In this document: positions 1 to 9,657 of the stretch, in pieces
Layout of the letters: every line of letters begins with the position of its first letter
Position numbering within the stretch: position 1 is the first letter of the stretch
Assembly: GCF_028776105.2 (NCBI RefSeq)
Contig: NZ_CP145606.1
Coordinates: forward strand, 1,240,001-1,304,000
Direction: 5' to 3'
From: Neisseria leonii
GTDB lineage: Bacteria > Pseudomonadota > Gammaproteobacteria > Burkholderiales > Neisseriaceae
Length of the DNA: 64,000 nt
Notes under the pieces: generated by a model
What the model was told of the DNA's origin: nothing
Seen by the model: only the letters and a program-made list of their open reading frames with translations
Databases searched by the model: none
Translations under genes and position numbers: made by a program

Positions 1-497
1 TGTTCCACAATATCGCAGGCGTCCCACGGATAATTGATCCACCAGTCCTCGACGGTGATGCCGCTGAAATAATGCACATCTTCGGGAATGCTGCCCGTTT
101 TCTCCTTGATCTTCTCATGCAGCACCGCCACGCCGATTTCGCCCAAATGCTCGCGGCGCAATTCGTTCAAAACAAACTCCATGGTAACGCGCGAATCGTC
201 CACCTCGTCCACCACCAGCACATTTTTCCCTTTGAGGGATTCCGGCAGGGGATCGAGCCACTGGATTTTGCGCACGGCATCAGTCGGACGGCCGTCGCTG
301 TCGCCGTCATAATAGGCCGTGGTCACAGCATAAATCGGAATATTCAGAAAACAGCGCAGAATCCGCGCCGGAATAAAACCGCCGCCGCCGATGGCAATCA
401 TGGCATCAAACTTCACGCTGCCCGCTGTGATTTTTTCCGCCAACGCCTTTAAAACCTGATGAATATCGTCATAGGTGTACCAAATTTTCTGAACCAT
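1..497 (-). CDS. Purine-type phosphoribosyltransferase (3' end cut by window edge)
   Basis: The reading frame begins at the ATG complementary to 495-497 and runs off the left edge without a stop, giving about 165 residues. Residues 93-103 (VLVVDEVDDSR) form the PRPP-binding signature of type I phosphoribosyltransferases, with the two acidic residues and the small residues that hold ribose phosphate. A flexible-loop region precedes it. A WINYPW segment near residue 153 resembles the C-terminal purine pocket of Gpt/Hpt-like enzymes, so hypoxanthine, guanine or xanthine salvage is the best guess. The exact base cannot be decided from sequence. Other family members, such as regulators, are less likely. 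Confidence 0.8.
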   Translation of the reverse strand, partial: MVQKIWYTYDDIHQVLKALAEKITAGSVKFDAMIAIGGGGFIPARILRCFLNIPIYAVTTAYYDGDSDGRPTDAVRKIQWLDPLPESLKGKNVLVVDEVDDSRVTMEFVLNELRREHLGEIGVAVLHEKIKEKTGSIPEDVHYFSGITVEDWWINYPWDACDIVE

Positions 498-633
498 TTT
501 TCTGACCCCGCTCAACAATAACCCGGCAGCCGGTTGGCAAGTATAGCGCGAAAACCGCACCTGCGGCGCATCTGCCGGACAGTAACGAAAAACGGAAATC
601 CCTCAGGATTTCCGTTGCAATCGGCAGGCGAGT

Positions 634-813
634 TTATTCGCCTTTGGCTTTGACCACTTTGCGGCCGCGGTACATACCGTTGGGCGAAATGTGGTGCGGG
701 CGGTGTACTTCGCCGGTTGCGCTATCTACAGACAGGGCAGGCGCGGTCAGCGCATCGTGCGAGCGGTGCATACCGCGTTTGGAGGGAGATTTTTTGTTTT
801 GTTGAACAGCCAT
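634..813 (-). CDS. rpmF: 50S ribosomal protein L32
   Basis: This 59-residue protein starts [20 protein letters not shown], the typical basic start of bacterial L32, and has the family's usual length. It contains no CxxC zinc pair, as in the zinc-independent L32 form. It lies 27 bases downstream of yceD on the same strand, an arrangement widely conserved (yceD-rpmF), so the two are probably cotranscribed. The ribosome binding site is a purine-rich GGAG-type sequence just upstream of the ATG at 813. Confidence 0.96.
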   Translation of the reverse strand: MAVQQNKKSPSKRGMHRSHDALTAPALSVDSATGEVHRPHHISPNGMYRGRKVVKAKGE

Positions 814-840
814 TTCAAGCTCCTAGAAAATAAATAAAGT

Positions 841-1344
841 TTACGTATTGCTTTTCAGCCCCGCCAGTACGGCAAACGGATTGGGCCGGTCTTGATTGAC
901 CTGCGACAAAACCTCATTGCCGCAGTCCTCATGGCGCGGCGACAAAGGCATAGCCATCAGAATCTGGTCTTCCACCAACCCGCGCACGTCCAGCACTTCG
1001 GACATCACCATGCCTTCCAATTCCTCATCAGCCAGCATGGCCTCGTCCAGTTTCTCCTCATCGGCAAACCAAACGATGCGCACGCTTTCATCCAAGAGAT
1101 AAGGCATGGGCTGCAAACAACGCTGGCAGTACAGAGACAGCTCGGCCTGAACCGACAAATCCGCATACGGCCGCTGCCAACGGTCTTTCCCGCCGCGCAG
1201 CGAGAAAGCGGCTGCCGCACTTTGATCGGCCAGATATTCGTGCGACGACAGACGGCCGTCCAGCTCGTTCAGACGAAAGCTGCCGCTCAGCGTCTGCGCC
1301 TGACCGGCAAACGCCTGGGGGGCAATCAAATTAGGGTCTAACAT
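841..1344 (-). CDS. yceD: YceD family (DUF177) protein, 23S rRNA accumulation factor
   Basis: The product has 167 residues from the chosen start and matches the DUF177/YceD family, which is linked in other bacteria to 23S rRNA accumulation and always sits next to rpmF. Cysteines at 73 and 76 (CQRC) and 141 are typical of the family, as are the acidic middle (DEEKLDEAMLADEELEG) and the NPFAVLAGLK end. A longer frame reaches an ATG at 1395 (17 more residues). I prefer 1344 because a good minus-strand promoter (AGTCAA 1377-1382 as -35, ATGATA 1354-1359 as -10, 17-base spacing) lies inside the longer version. That start would then have almost no leader. Confidence 0.85.
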   Translation of the reverse strand: MLDPNLIAPQAFAGQAQTLSGSFRLNELDGRLSSHEYLADQSAAAAFSLRGGKDRWQRPYADLSVQAELSLYCQRCLQPMPYLLDESVRIVWFADEEKLDEAMLADEELEGMVMSEVLDVRGLVEDQILMAMPLSPRHEDCGNEVLSQVNQDRPNPFAVLAGLKSNT

Positions 1345-1353
1345 AAACGGAGC

Positions 1354-1382
1354 ATGATATAATTCAAACGCTTTCAAGTCAA
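1354..1382 (-). promoter_or_regulatory. Putative sigma-70 promoter for yceD-rpmF
   Basis: On the minus strand the sequence reads TTGACT, 17 bases, TATCAT. Transcription would start at about 1347, almost directly at the yceD ATG at 1344. The same AT-rich patch carries an extended -10 on the plus strand (TGATATAAT, 1355-1363) suited to driving yceF, so this looks like a compact divergent promoter region. Confidence 0.5.
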
Positions 1383-1393
1383 TGCTTTTCACC

Positions 1394-1990
1394 ATGAATA
1401 AACCGCTTCCCCTGATTTTGGGCTCCGGCTCCGTATTCAGAAAACAACAGTTGGCACGTTTGGGGCTGGATTTTCAGACGGCCTCTCCCGATTGCGACGA
1501 AACACCGCTGCCCGGCGAATCCGCCGCCGATACGGCCCACAGACTTTCGGTTGCCAAAGCCCGCTCGCTGGCCCCGCACTATCCCGCCCACCTGATTATC
1601 GGTGCCGACCAAGTCGCGCTGTGCAACGGCCGCCAACTGGGCAAACCCATGCACACCGGTGCGGCGGCAGACATGCTGGCCGCCCTGTCCGGCCAAACCA
1701 TCGAATTTTACAGCGCGCTGGCACTGCTCAACACACAAAGCGGCCGCCTGCACACGCATACCGACCGCACCACCGTCAAAATGCGTCCCCTCACCGGCAG
1801 CCGGATCGCCGCCTATCTGACGCGCGAACCCGATGCCGTCTATTGCGCCGGTGCCGCCAAAAGCGAAGGTTTAGGCGGCGCGCTGATTGAGCGCATCGAC
1901 AGCAGTGACCCCAACGCCTTAATCGGCCTGCCGCTGTTCCGTTTAATCGACTTCCTCGCTGCCGAAGGCGTGGAAATACTCACCGCATAA
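1394..1990 (+). CDS. yceF: Maf-family nucleotide pyrophosphatase, YceF type
   Basis: The 198-residue product belongs to the Maf/HAM1 fold of housecleaning nucleotide pyrophosphatases, which hydrolyse modified NTPs to NMP and pyrophosphate. The N-terminal LILGSGSVFRKQQL nucleotide-binding segment, the DETPLPGES stretch and the IIGADQV motif with the catalytic aspartate near residue 72 are all present. The wording DQV rather than DTV points to the YceF branch (7-methyl-GTP preferring) rather than the YhdE branch. The conserved chromosomal position next to yceD-rpmF agrees. An upstream in-frame ATG at 1382 is possible, but MNKPLPLIL fits the family start better. Confidence 0.9.
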   Translation: MNKPLPLILGSGSVFRKQQLARLGLDFQTASPDCDETPLPGESAADTAHRLSVAKARSLAPHYPAHLIIGADQVALCNGRQLGKPMHTGAAADMLAALSGQTIEFYSALALLNTQSGRLHTHTDRTTVKMRPLTGSRIAAYLTREPDAVYCAGAAKSEGLGGALIERIDSSDPNALIGLPLFRLIDFLAAEGVEILTA

Positions 1991-1997
1991 CATCACC

Positions 1998-2717
1998 ATG
2001 ACCCCCGTTCTTTATCTGATTCCCACCCCGCTGGGCGCACCCGACACCCCCTGCCTGCTGCCGCACGAAGCGGCGCAAATCGCACCGCTGACCGATTTTG
2101 TCGTAGAAGCGGAAAAAACCGCCCGCGCCCACCTGAAACATCTCGGCGTCCGCACCCCTGTCCGCGAACTGAACCTGCAACCGCTCAACGAACACACCGA
2201 CAGCCGCCGCCTGCCCGAACTGCTCGCCCCCCTGCTGGCCGGACGCAGCATGGGGCTGTTAAGCGAAGCCGGCTGCCCCGCCGTGGCCGACCCCGGCGCG
2301 CAACTGGTGGCACTGGCACACGCACACGGCTTTGAAGTGCGCCCGCTCATCGGCCCTTCCAGCATTCTGCTCGCCCTGATGGCTTCGGGTGCCAACGGAC
2401 AGAACTTTGCCTTCAAAGGCTATCTGCCCGCCGAAAAAAACGCCCGTGCCGAAGCCCTAAAAGCTTTGGAAACCCGTTCGCGCCAAGCATCGGAAACCGC
2501 CGTCTTCATCGAAACACCCTACCGCAACAACGCCCTGCTGGCCGATGCCGTGCAGCTGCTCCACCCCGCCACGCGCCTGTGCGCCGCCTGCGACCTGACA
2601 CTGTCCACCCAACACATCATCAGCCGAAGCATCGGCGAATGGCGCAGACACCCCCTGCCCGATTTGAAAAAACGGCCGACGGTTTTTGTCCTGTATGCGG
2701 GACAACAGGCCGCCTGA
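1998..2717 (+). CDS. RsmI-like SAM-dependent methyltransferase (tetrapyrrole methylase fold)
   Basis: The 239-residue protein carries the landmarks of the RsmI/YraL subgroup of the tetrapyrrole methylase fold: LYLIPTPLG at the start, SEAGCPAVADPG at residues 89-100 (the SDAGTPxxSDPG motif), GPSSILLALMASG, FKGYLP and VFIETPYRN. RsmI itself 2'-O-methylates C1402 of 16S rRNA. This shorter, more divergent form is often a paralogue encoded directly after maf, as here (7 bases after yceF), and its substrate is uncertain. The gene ends just before an inverted DUS. Confidence 0.75.
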   Translation: MTPVLYLIPTPLGAPDTPCLLPHEAAQIAPLTDFVVEAEKTARAHLKHLGVRTPVRELNLQPLNEHTDSRRLPELLAPLLAGRSMGLLSEAGCPAVADPGAQLVALAHAHGFEVRPLIGPSSILLALMASGANGQNFAFKGYLPAEKNARAEALKALETRSRQASETAVFIETPYRNNALLADAVQLLHPATRLCAACDLTLSTQHIISRSIGEWRRHPLPDLKKRPTVFVLYAGQQAA

Positions 2718-2774
2718 AAACCTGCTGCCCAACGTTTTTCAGACGGCCTGACGGATTTGCGGCAAAAAAAACGG

Positions 2775-2803
2775 TTGCCAAACCGCCGTGCAAAATTTAT
2801 AAT
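2775..2803 (+). promoter_or_regulatory. Promoter of tRNA-Pro(CGG)
   Basis: TTGCCA at 2775-2780 and a perfect TATAAT at 2798-2803 are separated by 17 bases. The -10 element ends 12 bases before the mature tRNA start. Confidence 0.75.
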
Positions 2804-2815
2804 CCGTTTTCTTTT

Positions 2816-2892
<77 letters not shown>

Positions 2893-2896
2893 ATTG

Positions 2897-2930
2897 AAAA
2901 AGCCCTTGATTTCATTATCAAGGGCTTTTT
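2897..2930 (+). terminator. Intrinsic terminator after tRNA-Pro
   Basis: AAAGCCCTTGAT pairs with ATCAAGGGCTTT around a short loop and is followed by a T run, four bases after the tRNA CCA end. Confidence 0.85.
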
Positions 2931-3296
2931 AACGTCCCGTGGCGGAAAATTTTTCCGGCCAATCCGACCGATTCCTATCCTTTCCTTCGAACCTTCCTTC
3001 TCTTCTTTCCGCACATCAAAACAAAGCGGCCGGCTATCCGCCCGCCTGATGTCGGATTCGAGAATCCGACCTGCCGATCCGTCCGCTTCAACGGAACACA
3101 AGGCCGGATAACCCGTATCTGAGTAGGCCGGATAACCCGTATCCGACTCCCTCCCCAAAAAAACGGATCAAACCGTATGGCAGCGATACGGAATTCAATC
3201 ATCCAAATGCCGAAAACAACCCAAAAAAGGCCGTCTGAAAACACATACCATGCGTTTTCAGACGGCCTGATGACGCAGTCGGCCAGACCTTAAATC
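2931..3296. repeat. Non-coding gap with palindromic repeats and a DUS pair
   Basis: No credible gene lies here. The palindrome GTCGGATTCGAGAATCCGAC is at 3051-3070. Two near-identical tandem copies of a GGCCGGATAACCCGTATC unit lie between 3102 and 3148. An inverted DUS pair at 3228-3268 probably terminates ileS from the minus strand. The palindromes belong to a family seen again at 11924, 11988, 18148 and 23263. Confidence 0.7.
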
Positions 3297-6083
3297 TCAG
3301 ACATAATCGCGCTGCTCGCCTGTACCGTCGATGTTGTCCGCACAACGCGCGCAAACGGTTTCGTGTCCGGCTGTACTGCCCACGTCGTCGGTATAATGCC
3401 AGCAGCGTTCGCATTTATCACCGCCACTGACAACAGCTTCGACGGTCAACGCTTCGGCTTCACGCACTTCGGCACGGGACACCAGCAAAGCGAAGCGCAA
3501 TTCTGCACCCAATGCACGCAGGTAGACCGCCTGGTCGGCAGGTGCGGCGATGCGTACTTCGGCTTGCAGCGACGAACCCAGCGATTTATCGGCACGCAGC
3601 GGCTCGATGGCCGCCGTTACCGCCGCGCGCACTTCGCGTACAGCCTGCCATTTTTTCACCAGCTCCGCTTCACCGGCTGCGGGCATGGCGGGGAATTCGT
3701 GCAGCGTATGGAACAGGACGCTGTCCTCTTCGCCGCCGCCGATAATCGCCCAAGCCTCTTCGGCGGTAAAGCACAGAATCGGCGCCATCAGCAATACCAG
3801 ACTGCGCGTGATGTGGTACAGCGCGGTTTGCGCGCTGCGGCGGGCGTGGCTGTCGGCACGGGTGGTATAGAGTCTGTCTTTCAGAATATCCAGATAGAAT
3901 GCGCCCAAGTCTTCCGAACAGAAGTTCACAATATCCTGTACCGCCAGATGGAAGGCATAGCGCGGATAATAATCGCCCGCCAGACGCTCCTGCAACTGAC
4001 GCGCCATCACCAGCGCGTAGCGGTCGATTTCCACCATATCGGCCTGCGGTACGGCATCTTCCACCGGGTTGAAATCGGAAAGATTGGCCAGCAGGAAGCG
4101 CAGCGTATTGCGCAGACGGCGGTAGCTTTCCGTTACACGTTTGAGGATTTCTTTGGAAATCGCCAGTTCGCCGGAATAGTCCGTTGCGGCCGTCCACAGG
4201 CGCAGAATATCGGCACCGAATTCGTTGTACACTTCCTGCGGTGCCACCACATTGCCGATGGATTTGGACATTTTGCGCCCGTTCTGATCGACCACAAAAC
4301 CGTGCGTCAGCAATTGTTTGTACGGCGCGCGGCCGAGTGTGGCGCAGCCTGTGAGCATGGACGACTGGAACCAGCCGCGGTGCTGGTCGCTGCCTTCGAG
4401 ATACAGATCCGCCGGCCAGGCCAGCTCTTCACGCTGTTTGAGTACGGAAAAATGGGTGCTGCCCGAATCGAACCAAACGTCCATTGTGTCGGTCAGTTTG
4501 TCGTATTGTGCGCAGTCTTCGGCACTCAACAGCTCGCTTTTATCCAGTGCAAACCAAGCCTCGATGCCTTTTTCTTCGATGCGCTGCGCCACTTGTTCCA
4601 GCAGTCCGGCCGAATCGGGGTGCAGTTCGCCCGTTTCTTTATGGACGAAAAACGTCATCGGCGTACCCCAGAAACGCTGACGCGACACCACCCAGTCGGG
4701 GCGGCCTTCAATCATTGCCTGCAAACGCGCGCGTCCCCACGCGGGGAAAAATTCGGTATCGTCCACAGCCTGCAACGCACGGTTGCGCAGCGTATTGCCT
4801 GCCGTACCGGCTTTGTCCATACCGATAAACCATTGGCCGGTGGCACGGTAAATCAGCGGGGTTTTGTGCCGCCAGCAGTGGGCGTAACTGTGTTCGATTT
4901 TGCCGCTTGCCAGCAGGCGCGCATTTTCTGCCAGCCATTCGATAATCACGTCATTGGCCGCCCATACGGTCAGACCCGCCACGCGCGGCACTTCGGCAAT
5001 ATAGCGGCCTTCGGCATTAACCGGATTGTACAGTTCGATGCCGTATTGTTTGCAGACCAGAAAATCTTCCACACCGTGTGCGGGGGCAGTGTGTACCAGG
5101 CCGGTACCCGCTTCGGTGGTGACGTGGCTGCCGTTGAGCAGCAGAATATCGCGGTCCAGGAAAGGATGCGCCAGATGCAGGTTTTCCAGTTTGACACCGG
5201 CGGTTTCGGCCAATACGCGCGCGCCGTCTGCCAAGCCGTAGCGTTGGAGCGCGTCTTCAGCCAAATCTTTGGCCAGTACGAGTTTGCCTTTGGCCGTGTC
5301 CGTCAGTTGGTACACAATGTCGGCACCGGCCGAAACGGCCTGGCTGGCCGGCAGTGTCCACGGCGTAGTCGTCCAAATCACGCCGAAAGCCTCGCCTGCC
5401 AGCTCGGGCAGGCCGAACGCGGCCGCCAGCGCGGCATTGTCTTTGAACCGGTACGCCACATCGATGGCGGGCGATACTTTGTCTTTATATTCCACTTCGG
5501 CTTCGGCCAGCGACGAACCGCAGTCCAGACAGAACTGGACGGGCTTCGCGCCCCGATAGAGATAACCGGCCCGATAAATCTCACCCAACGTGCGCACAGT
5601 ATCGGCTTCGGTTTTAAAATTCATGGTGAGATACGGATTGTCCCAGTCGCCCAACACCCCCAAACGGATAAAGTCGCGCTTTTGTCTGGCAATCTGCTCG
5701 GCGGCATATTCGCGGCACAGTTCGCGGAAACGCGCCATCGGCATCTCTTTGCCGTGCAGCTTTTCCACCATCACTTCAATCGGCAGACCGTGGCAGTCCC
5801 AGCCGGGCACATAAGGCGCATCGAAACCGGCCAGCGTTTTGCTGCGGATAATGATGTCTTTGAGGATTTTATTGACCGCATGGCCGATATGGATATCGCC
5901 GTTGGCATAAGGCGGGCCGTCGTGCAGGATAAATTTCGGCCGGCCGGCGGCTTTTTCGCGCAGTTTTTGGTAACGCTTCTGCTCATACCAGCTTTTGATC
6001 CAGCCCGGTTCGCGCTTGGCCAGATCGCCGCGCATCGGAAACGGCGTATCCAGCAGATTGACGGTTTGGCGGTAATCAGTCAT
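3297..6083 (-). CDS. ileS: Isoleucyl-tRNA synthetase
   Basis: This 928-residue class I synthetase charges tRNA-Ile. The HIGH signature is at residues 65-68 (within [12 protein letters not shown]), [10 protein letters not shown] lies near residue 600, and the C-terminal zinc knuckle has paired cysteines (CERC and CARC). Length is normal for a bacterial IleRS. The start [18 protein letters not shown] is preferred over an ATG 15 bases upstream because it matches the family N-terminus. It follows ribF on the same strand; lspA, which follows ileS in many proteobacteria, is absent here. Confidence 0.97.
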   Translation of the reverse strand: MTDYRQTVNLLDTPFPMRGDLAKREPGWIKSWYEQKRYQKLREKAAGRPKFILHDGPPYANGDIHIGHAVNKILKDIIIRSKTLAGFDAPYVPGWDCHGLPIEVMVEKLHGKEMPMARFRELCREYAAEQIARQKRDFIRLGVLGDWDNPYLTMNFKTEADTVRTLGEIYRAGYLYRGAKPVQFCLDCGSSLAEAEVEYKDKVSPAIDVAYRFKDNAALAAAFGLPELAGEAFGVIWTTTPWTLPASQAVSAGADIVYQLTDTAKGKLVLAKDLAEDALQRYGLADGARVLAETAGVKLENLHLAHPFLDRDILLLNGSHVTTEAGTGLVHTAPAHGVEDFLVCKQYGIELYNPVNAEGRYIAEVPRVAGLTVWAANDVIIEWLAENARLLASGKIEHSYAHCWRHKTPLIYRATGQWFIGMDKAGTAGNTLRNRALQAVDDTEFFPAWGRARLQAMIEGRPDWVVSRQRFWGTPMTFFVHKETGELHPDSAGLLEQVAQRIEEKGIEAWFALDKSELLSAEDCAQYDKLTDTMDVWFDSGSTHFSVLKQREELAWPADLYLEGSDQHRGWFQSSMLTGCATLGRAPYKQLLTHGFVVDQNGRKMSKSIGNVVAPQEVYNEFGADILRLWTAATDYSGELAISKEILKRVTESYRRLRNTLRFLLANLSDFNPVEDAVPQADMVEIDRYALVMARQLQERLAGDYYPRYAFHLAVQDIVNFCSEDLGAFYLDILKDRLYTTRADSHARRSAQTALYHITRSLVLLMAPILCFTAEEAWAIIGGGEEDSVLFHTLHEFPAMPAAGEAELVKKWQAVREVRAAVTAAIEPLRADKSLGSSLQAEVRIAAPADQAVYLRALGAELRFALLVSRAEVREAEALTVEAVVSGGDKCERCWHYTDDVGSTAGHETVCARCADNIDGTGEQRDYV

Positions 6084-6107
6084 GTTCTTTCCCAACAAAG
6101 AGTTTGA

Positions 6108-6153
6108 ACCGTTTTTCAGACGGCCTGTCTGAAAAGGCCGTCTGAAAAACGGT
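6108..6153 (-). terminator. Perfect DUS hairpin between ribF and ileS
   Basis: A 19-base arm, ACCGTTTTTCAGACGGCCT, pairs perfectly with its complement around a 7-base loop. Both arms contain the full AG-DUS. The hairpin could end ribF transcripts, although no long T run follows. Confidence 0.5.
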
Positions 6154-6208
6154 ATATCGATAAAATGGAAGCATTGTAACCGAATTAAATTATCGGTTGG
6201 CGGCGGAT

Positions 6209-7132
6209 TTAACGCCAGTTGCGCGCCAGCACCATATCGGCATGAATGCGGCGGCGCAGACTGTCCAAATCGGCAAACTTTTCTTCGTCGTGCAGCTTGT
6301 GCAGAAAATGCACCGTCAGCCGCTCGCCGTAAAGATTGCCGGAAAAATCGAAAATATGGACTTCCAGTTTCTGCCCGCCGTCGGTCTCTACCGTCGGATT
6401 GCGCCCGAAACTGGCCACCCCCCTCCGGCGGCCGAAACGCCCCGCCGCCTCCACCACAAACACGCCGCTCAAAGCATAATGATGCGGCGGCAGGTGGACA
6501 TTGGCCGTCGGGCAGCCCATCTGCCGCCCCAACTTTTTCCCGTGTTTCACCCGCCCGCTGAGGACATAATCATGCCCCAAAATCTGTGCCGCACGGTCCA
6601 GCCGCCCCGCCTGCAACGCGCTGCGCACCGCCGTACTGCTGGCACGCTCGCCCGCCACCAGAATACTCGGCGTCTGCTCGGTAACAAACGCGGTCTGCGC
6701 CTGCAATAAATCGAAACCGCCTTCGCGTCCGCAGCCGAAACGGAAATCGTCGCCCACCAGCAGATAACGCGTGTTCAATTCGGCCAGCAATACCGTGTCG
6801 ATAAACCGCTGCGCGGGCTGCGCGGCAAACGGCGTGCCGAAATGGAGTACGCGCACCGCATCGACACAGCCGCTGTCACGCAACAGGCCGAGCTTGTCGC
6901 GCAGCGGCGACAGGCGGGCGGGCGGCGTGCTGCCGCGCAGGCGGGCAAAAAACTCATTGGGCTGCGGTTCGAACACCACCGCCACCGCAGGCAGACTGCG
7001 GGCGGCAGCCTCCGCTTTCAATTTCTGCAAAATATGCCGGTGTCCCGTATGCACGCCGTCAAAATTGCCGATGCTCACCGCCGCACCCGGCAGCAAATCC
7101 GGCACGGTGCTGCGGTTGAACCAGATGTCCAT
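6209..7132 (-). CDS. ribF: Bifunctional riboflavin kinase / FAD synthetase
   Basis: The 307-residue enzyme phosphorylates riboflavin to FMN and adenylates FMN to FAD. The N-terminal nucleotidyltransferase domain shows [11 protein letters not shown] at residues 21-31, followed by FEPQPNEFF. The C-terminal flavokinase domain contains [19 protein letters not shown] and a family-typical [10 protein letters not shown]. The frame stays open for 86 codons further upstream, but the domain starts right after MDIWFNR and the usual family length is about 300-315. A second ATG at 7135 is an equally possible start. Confidence 0.95.
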   Translation of the reverse strand: MDIWFNRSTVPDLLPGAAVSIGNFDGVHTGHRHILQKLKAEAAARSLPAVAVVFEPQPNEFFARLRGSTPPARLSPLRDKLGLLRDSGCVDAVRVLHFGTPFAAQPAQRFIDTVLLAELNTRYLLVGDDFRFGCGREGGFDLLQAQTAFVTEQTPSILVAGERASSTAVRSALQAGRLDRAAQILGHDYVLSGRVKHGKKLGRQMGCPTANVHLPPHHYALSGVFVVEAAGRFGRRRGVASFGRNPTVETDGGQKLEVHIFDFSGNLYGERLTVHFLHKLHDEEKFADLDSLRRRIHADMVLARNWR

Positions 7133-7220
7133 CATCCATCCATCGCCGTCAGGCAAAAAGGCATTATTGTAAACAGATTCACGGCCTGAATAAACCCGCT
7201 GCGGAATGCAAAAACGCAAA

Positions 7221-7260
7221 AGGCCGTCTGAAAACGGGGAAACGCGGTTTTCAGACGGCC
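7221..7260. repeat. Inverted AG-DUS pair
   Basis: AGGCCGTCTGAAAACG pairs with CGGTTTTCAGACGGCC. It lies between the divergent ribF and hpnC genes, so it is not at a gene end and may act mainly in DNA uptake. Confidence 0.8.
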
Positions 7261-7415
7261 GGGTTCCGGCAGGCATGGTGCGCCAGTATCCCGCACCGCG
7301 CTGCAAGCGCAGCAGGTACGGTGGATCCTGCCGGACGCATAGTCTGCTTCTTCTTAAATTTTTGTTACAATCATCCCGTTTTCCGTTCACACCCGTTTTC
7401 AGACGGCCTGATGCG

Positions 7416-8231
7416 ATGTCTGTCGATCATTACGAAAATTTTCCGGTGGGTTCGCTGGCGCTGCCGCGCCGTCTGCGGCGGCCGGTACACGCGGTTTATG
7501 CCTTTGCGCGGTATGCGGACGATCTGGCCGACGAAGGTTCCGCCCCGCCGCAGGAACGGTTGGCGGCACTGGGCGCGTTGGCCGCCGACCTCGACCGTAT
7601 CGCCGCAGGGGAGCAGCCGCATTCGGCTCTGATGCGGCGGCTGGACGATGAAGCCGTGCGGCCGTTTGCCCTGCCCTTGGCACCGTTTTACGATTTGCTG
7701 TCGGCTTTCCGGCAAGATGTCCGGGTTACGCGTTACCGGCATTATGCCGATCTGGCGGATTACTGCCGCCGCAGCGCCAATCCGGTGGGACGGATTATGC
7801 TGCATCTGTTCGGGCAGACCGATTCAGTCAGCATCGCACAGAGCGACGGTATCTGCACGGCACTGCAACTCATCAACTTCTGGCAGGACGTGGCAGCCGA
7901 CTGGCAGAAAGGCCGGGTGTATCTGCCTCAGGAAGATATGGCGCGTTTCGGCGTAACCGAAGCGCACCTTGCCGAAGGACGTGCCGATGCGGCGTTTCAG
8001 CGGCTGATGGCGTTTGAATGCGGCCGTGCGTTCAAGATACTGAAAGCCGGTTCGCCGCTGGGCAAAACGCTGCGCGGACGGGCAGGGTTCGAGCTGCGCA
8101 TGATTGTGGTGGGCGGCCTGCTGGTTTTACAGAAATTGGACGGTGTGCAATACGATGTGTTCCGCCGGCGGCCGGTTTTGGGTTGGAAAGACGGGGCGGT
8201 CATGTTCCGCCGCGCGCTGCTGAAAAAATAG
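7416..8231 (+). CDS. hpnC: Squalene/phytoene synthase family protein, HpnC type
   Basis: The 271-residue protein is an all-helical head-to-head isoprenoid synthase. It has both Asp-rich motifs that hold magnesium and diphosphate: DDLADE at 35-40 and NFWQDVAAD at 154-162. The beginning (YENFPVGSLALPRRLRRPVHAVYAFARYADDLADE) has the order seen in HpnC, which converts presqualene diphosphate to hydroxysqualene in hopanoid makers. No hpnD or hpnE lies nearby, so the true product is open. An extended -10 (TGTTACAAT, 7363-7371) precedes the gene. The frame extends upstream, but MSVDHYENFP gives the family length. Confidence 0.8.
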   Translation: MSVDHYENFPVGSLALPRRLRRPVHAVYAFARYADDLADEGSAPPQERLAALGALAADLDRIAAGEQPHSALMRRLDDEAVRPFALPLAPFYDLLSAFRQDVRVTRYRHYADLADYCRRSANPVGRIMLHLFGQTDSVSIAQSDGICTALQLINFWQDVAADWQKGRVYLPQEDMARFGVTEAHLAEGRADAAFQRLMAFECGRAFKILKAGSPLGKTLRGRAGFELRMIVVGGLLVLQKLDGVQYDVFRRRPVLGWKDGAVMFRRALLKK

Positions 8232-8297
8232 CAGCCCTGTTTTTCAGACGGCCTACGGCGTTTTCAGGATATTTCGAAAAATTGGAAAGAGCGGTTT

Positions 8298-8756
8298 ATG
8301 CAGAAAATTTTAATCATCAACGGCCCGAATCTGAATTTGTTGGGGACGCGCGAACCGCAGATTTACGGCAGCACCACGCTGGCCGATATCGAACGCGGCG
8401 CGGTGGCGCAGGGGCACGAATGGGGACTGGCGGTCAGCTGTTTCCAGAGCAACTGCGAGGGTGATTTGGTCGGCCGCATTCACGCGGCGCGCGATGAGGG
8501 GGTGGACGGCATCATCATCAATGCGGGTGCCTACACCCACACCAGTATCGCCCTGCGCGATGCTTTGGCGGGCGTAGCCATTCCGTTTGTCGAAGTGCAT
8601 ATTTCCAATGTGCATCAACGCGAACCGTTCCGCCATCATTCTTATCTGTCCGACCGGGCTGTCGGCGTGATTGTCGGCTTGGGGGTTTACGGTTACGAAG
8701 CGGCACTGCGCTATTGGGCGCAGACGCTTGGTTCTGCTCGGGAAGCCGGCAAATGA
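8298..8756 (+). CDS. aroQ: Type II 3-dehydroquinate dehydratase
   Basis: The 152-residue type II dehydroquinase interconverts 3-dehydroquinate and 3-dehydroshikimate. It shows [12 protein letters not shown] at 9-20 with the catalytic tyrosine at 23, [19 protein letters not shown] and EVHISN with the catalytic histidine. The stop overlaps the start of the next gene (ATGA), so the two are translationally coupled. Confidence 0.95.
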   Translation: MQKILIINGPNLNLLGTREPQIYGSTTLADIERGAVAQGHEWGLAVSCFQSNCEGDLVGRIHAARDEGVDGIIINAGAYTHTSIALRDALAGVAIPFVEVHISNVHQREPFRHHSYLSDRAVGVIVGLGVYGYEAALRYWAQTLGSAREAGK

Positions 8757-9583
8757 ACATCAACGGCAGCACACAAGTCATCGCACACATCGGCTTTCCG
8801 ACGTTTACCTTTAAATCGCCGATGATTTACAACCCGTATTTTGAAGCGGCCGGCATCAATGCGCTGGTTGTACCGTTTGCCTCGCAGGCACCCGAATACC
8901 CCGATTTTCTGCACGCCCTGTTCGGCTGCGGCAATGTCATCGGCGCTCTGATTACTATGCCGCATAAGGTTTCGACGGCGGCACTGGTCGGCCGTCTGAG
9001 CCGCACGGCCGAAATTGCCGGTGCGTGCAATGCCGTGCGGCGTGCCGCTGACGGCACGCTGGAAGGCGAGATGTTTGACGGCGAAGGCTTTGTACGCAGC
9101 GCACAGCGCAAAGGGTTCGACCCCTCGGGCAAGCTGGCGTTGGTGGCCGGTTGCGGCGGTGTGGGTTCGGCAATCGCCGCTTCGCTGGCTGCGGCAGGTG
9201 TGGCCGGTTTGCGCCTATTCGATGTCGATTCGGCTGCCGCCGAAGCATTGGCAGGCCGTCTGAAAACACACTATCCGCAACTTACCGTCGAAACCGGAAA
9301 CAGCAATCCGTCGGATTGCGGCTGGGTGGTCAATGCCACGCCTTTGGGCATGAATGCGGGCGATGCCATGCCTTTGGACACAGCCCGCATTCCGTCTTCC
9401 GCGCTGGTGGGCGATGTTGTTCTGCAAAGTGAAACCGCTTTCCTGAATGCCGCACGCGGCCGAGGCTGTACGGTACTGACGGGTACCGATATGCTGTTCG
9501 AGCAGATTCCCGCCTATCTGGATTATTTCGGACTGCCGGCAACAACGGCGGAACATTTGCGCAGCGTGGCCCGTTTGGCATAA
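8753..9583 (+). CDS. Shikimate dehydrogenase family oxidoreductase (AroE/YdiB-like)
   Basis: The 276-residue protein has the two-domain AroE fold: an N-terminal substrate domain and a Rossmann domain with GCGGVGSA at 133-140. The catalytic lysine (Lys72 in MPHK), Asn93 and Asp109 (FDGEGF) are kept. Two positions that hold the substrate in E. coli AroE, Ser14 and Asn59, are Phe20 and Leu66 here. The NTDG motif reads MFDG. This suggests a divergent member acting on quinate, shikimate or a relative rather than the housekeeping AroE. The start MNINGS at 8753 overlaps the aroQ stop. Neighbours (dehydroquinase, aromatic-acid transporter) fit a quinate or shikimate use role, which is inference. Confidence 0.8.
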   Translation: MNINGSTQVIAHIGFPTFTFKSPMIYNPYFEAAGINALVVPFASQAPEYPDFLHALFGCGNVIGALITMPHKVSTAALVGRLSRTAEIAGACNAVRRAADGTLEGEMFDGEGFVRSAQRKGFDPSGKLALVAGCGGVGSAIAASLAAAGVAGLRLFDVDSAAAEALAGRLKTHYPQLTVETGNSNPSDCGWVVNATPLGMNAGDAMPLDTARIPSSALVGDVVLQSETAFLNAARGRGCTVLTGTDMLFEQIPAYLDYFGLPATTAEHLRSVARLA

Positions 9584-9657
9584 AGCGCACCGGCAAGCTT
9601 TTCAGACGGCCTTCTGCCGCCAAACCACAACACCCTTCTCGGAATTGAGGAACAACT

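Noticed and set aside
3363..6107. 914-codon open frame on the plus strand
   Set aside because: It is the exact antisense of ileS and shows no family motifs; GC-rich coding DNA leaves the complementary frame open.
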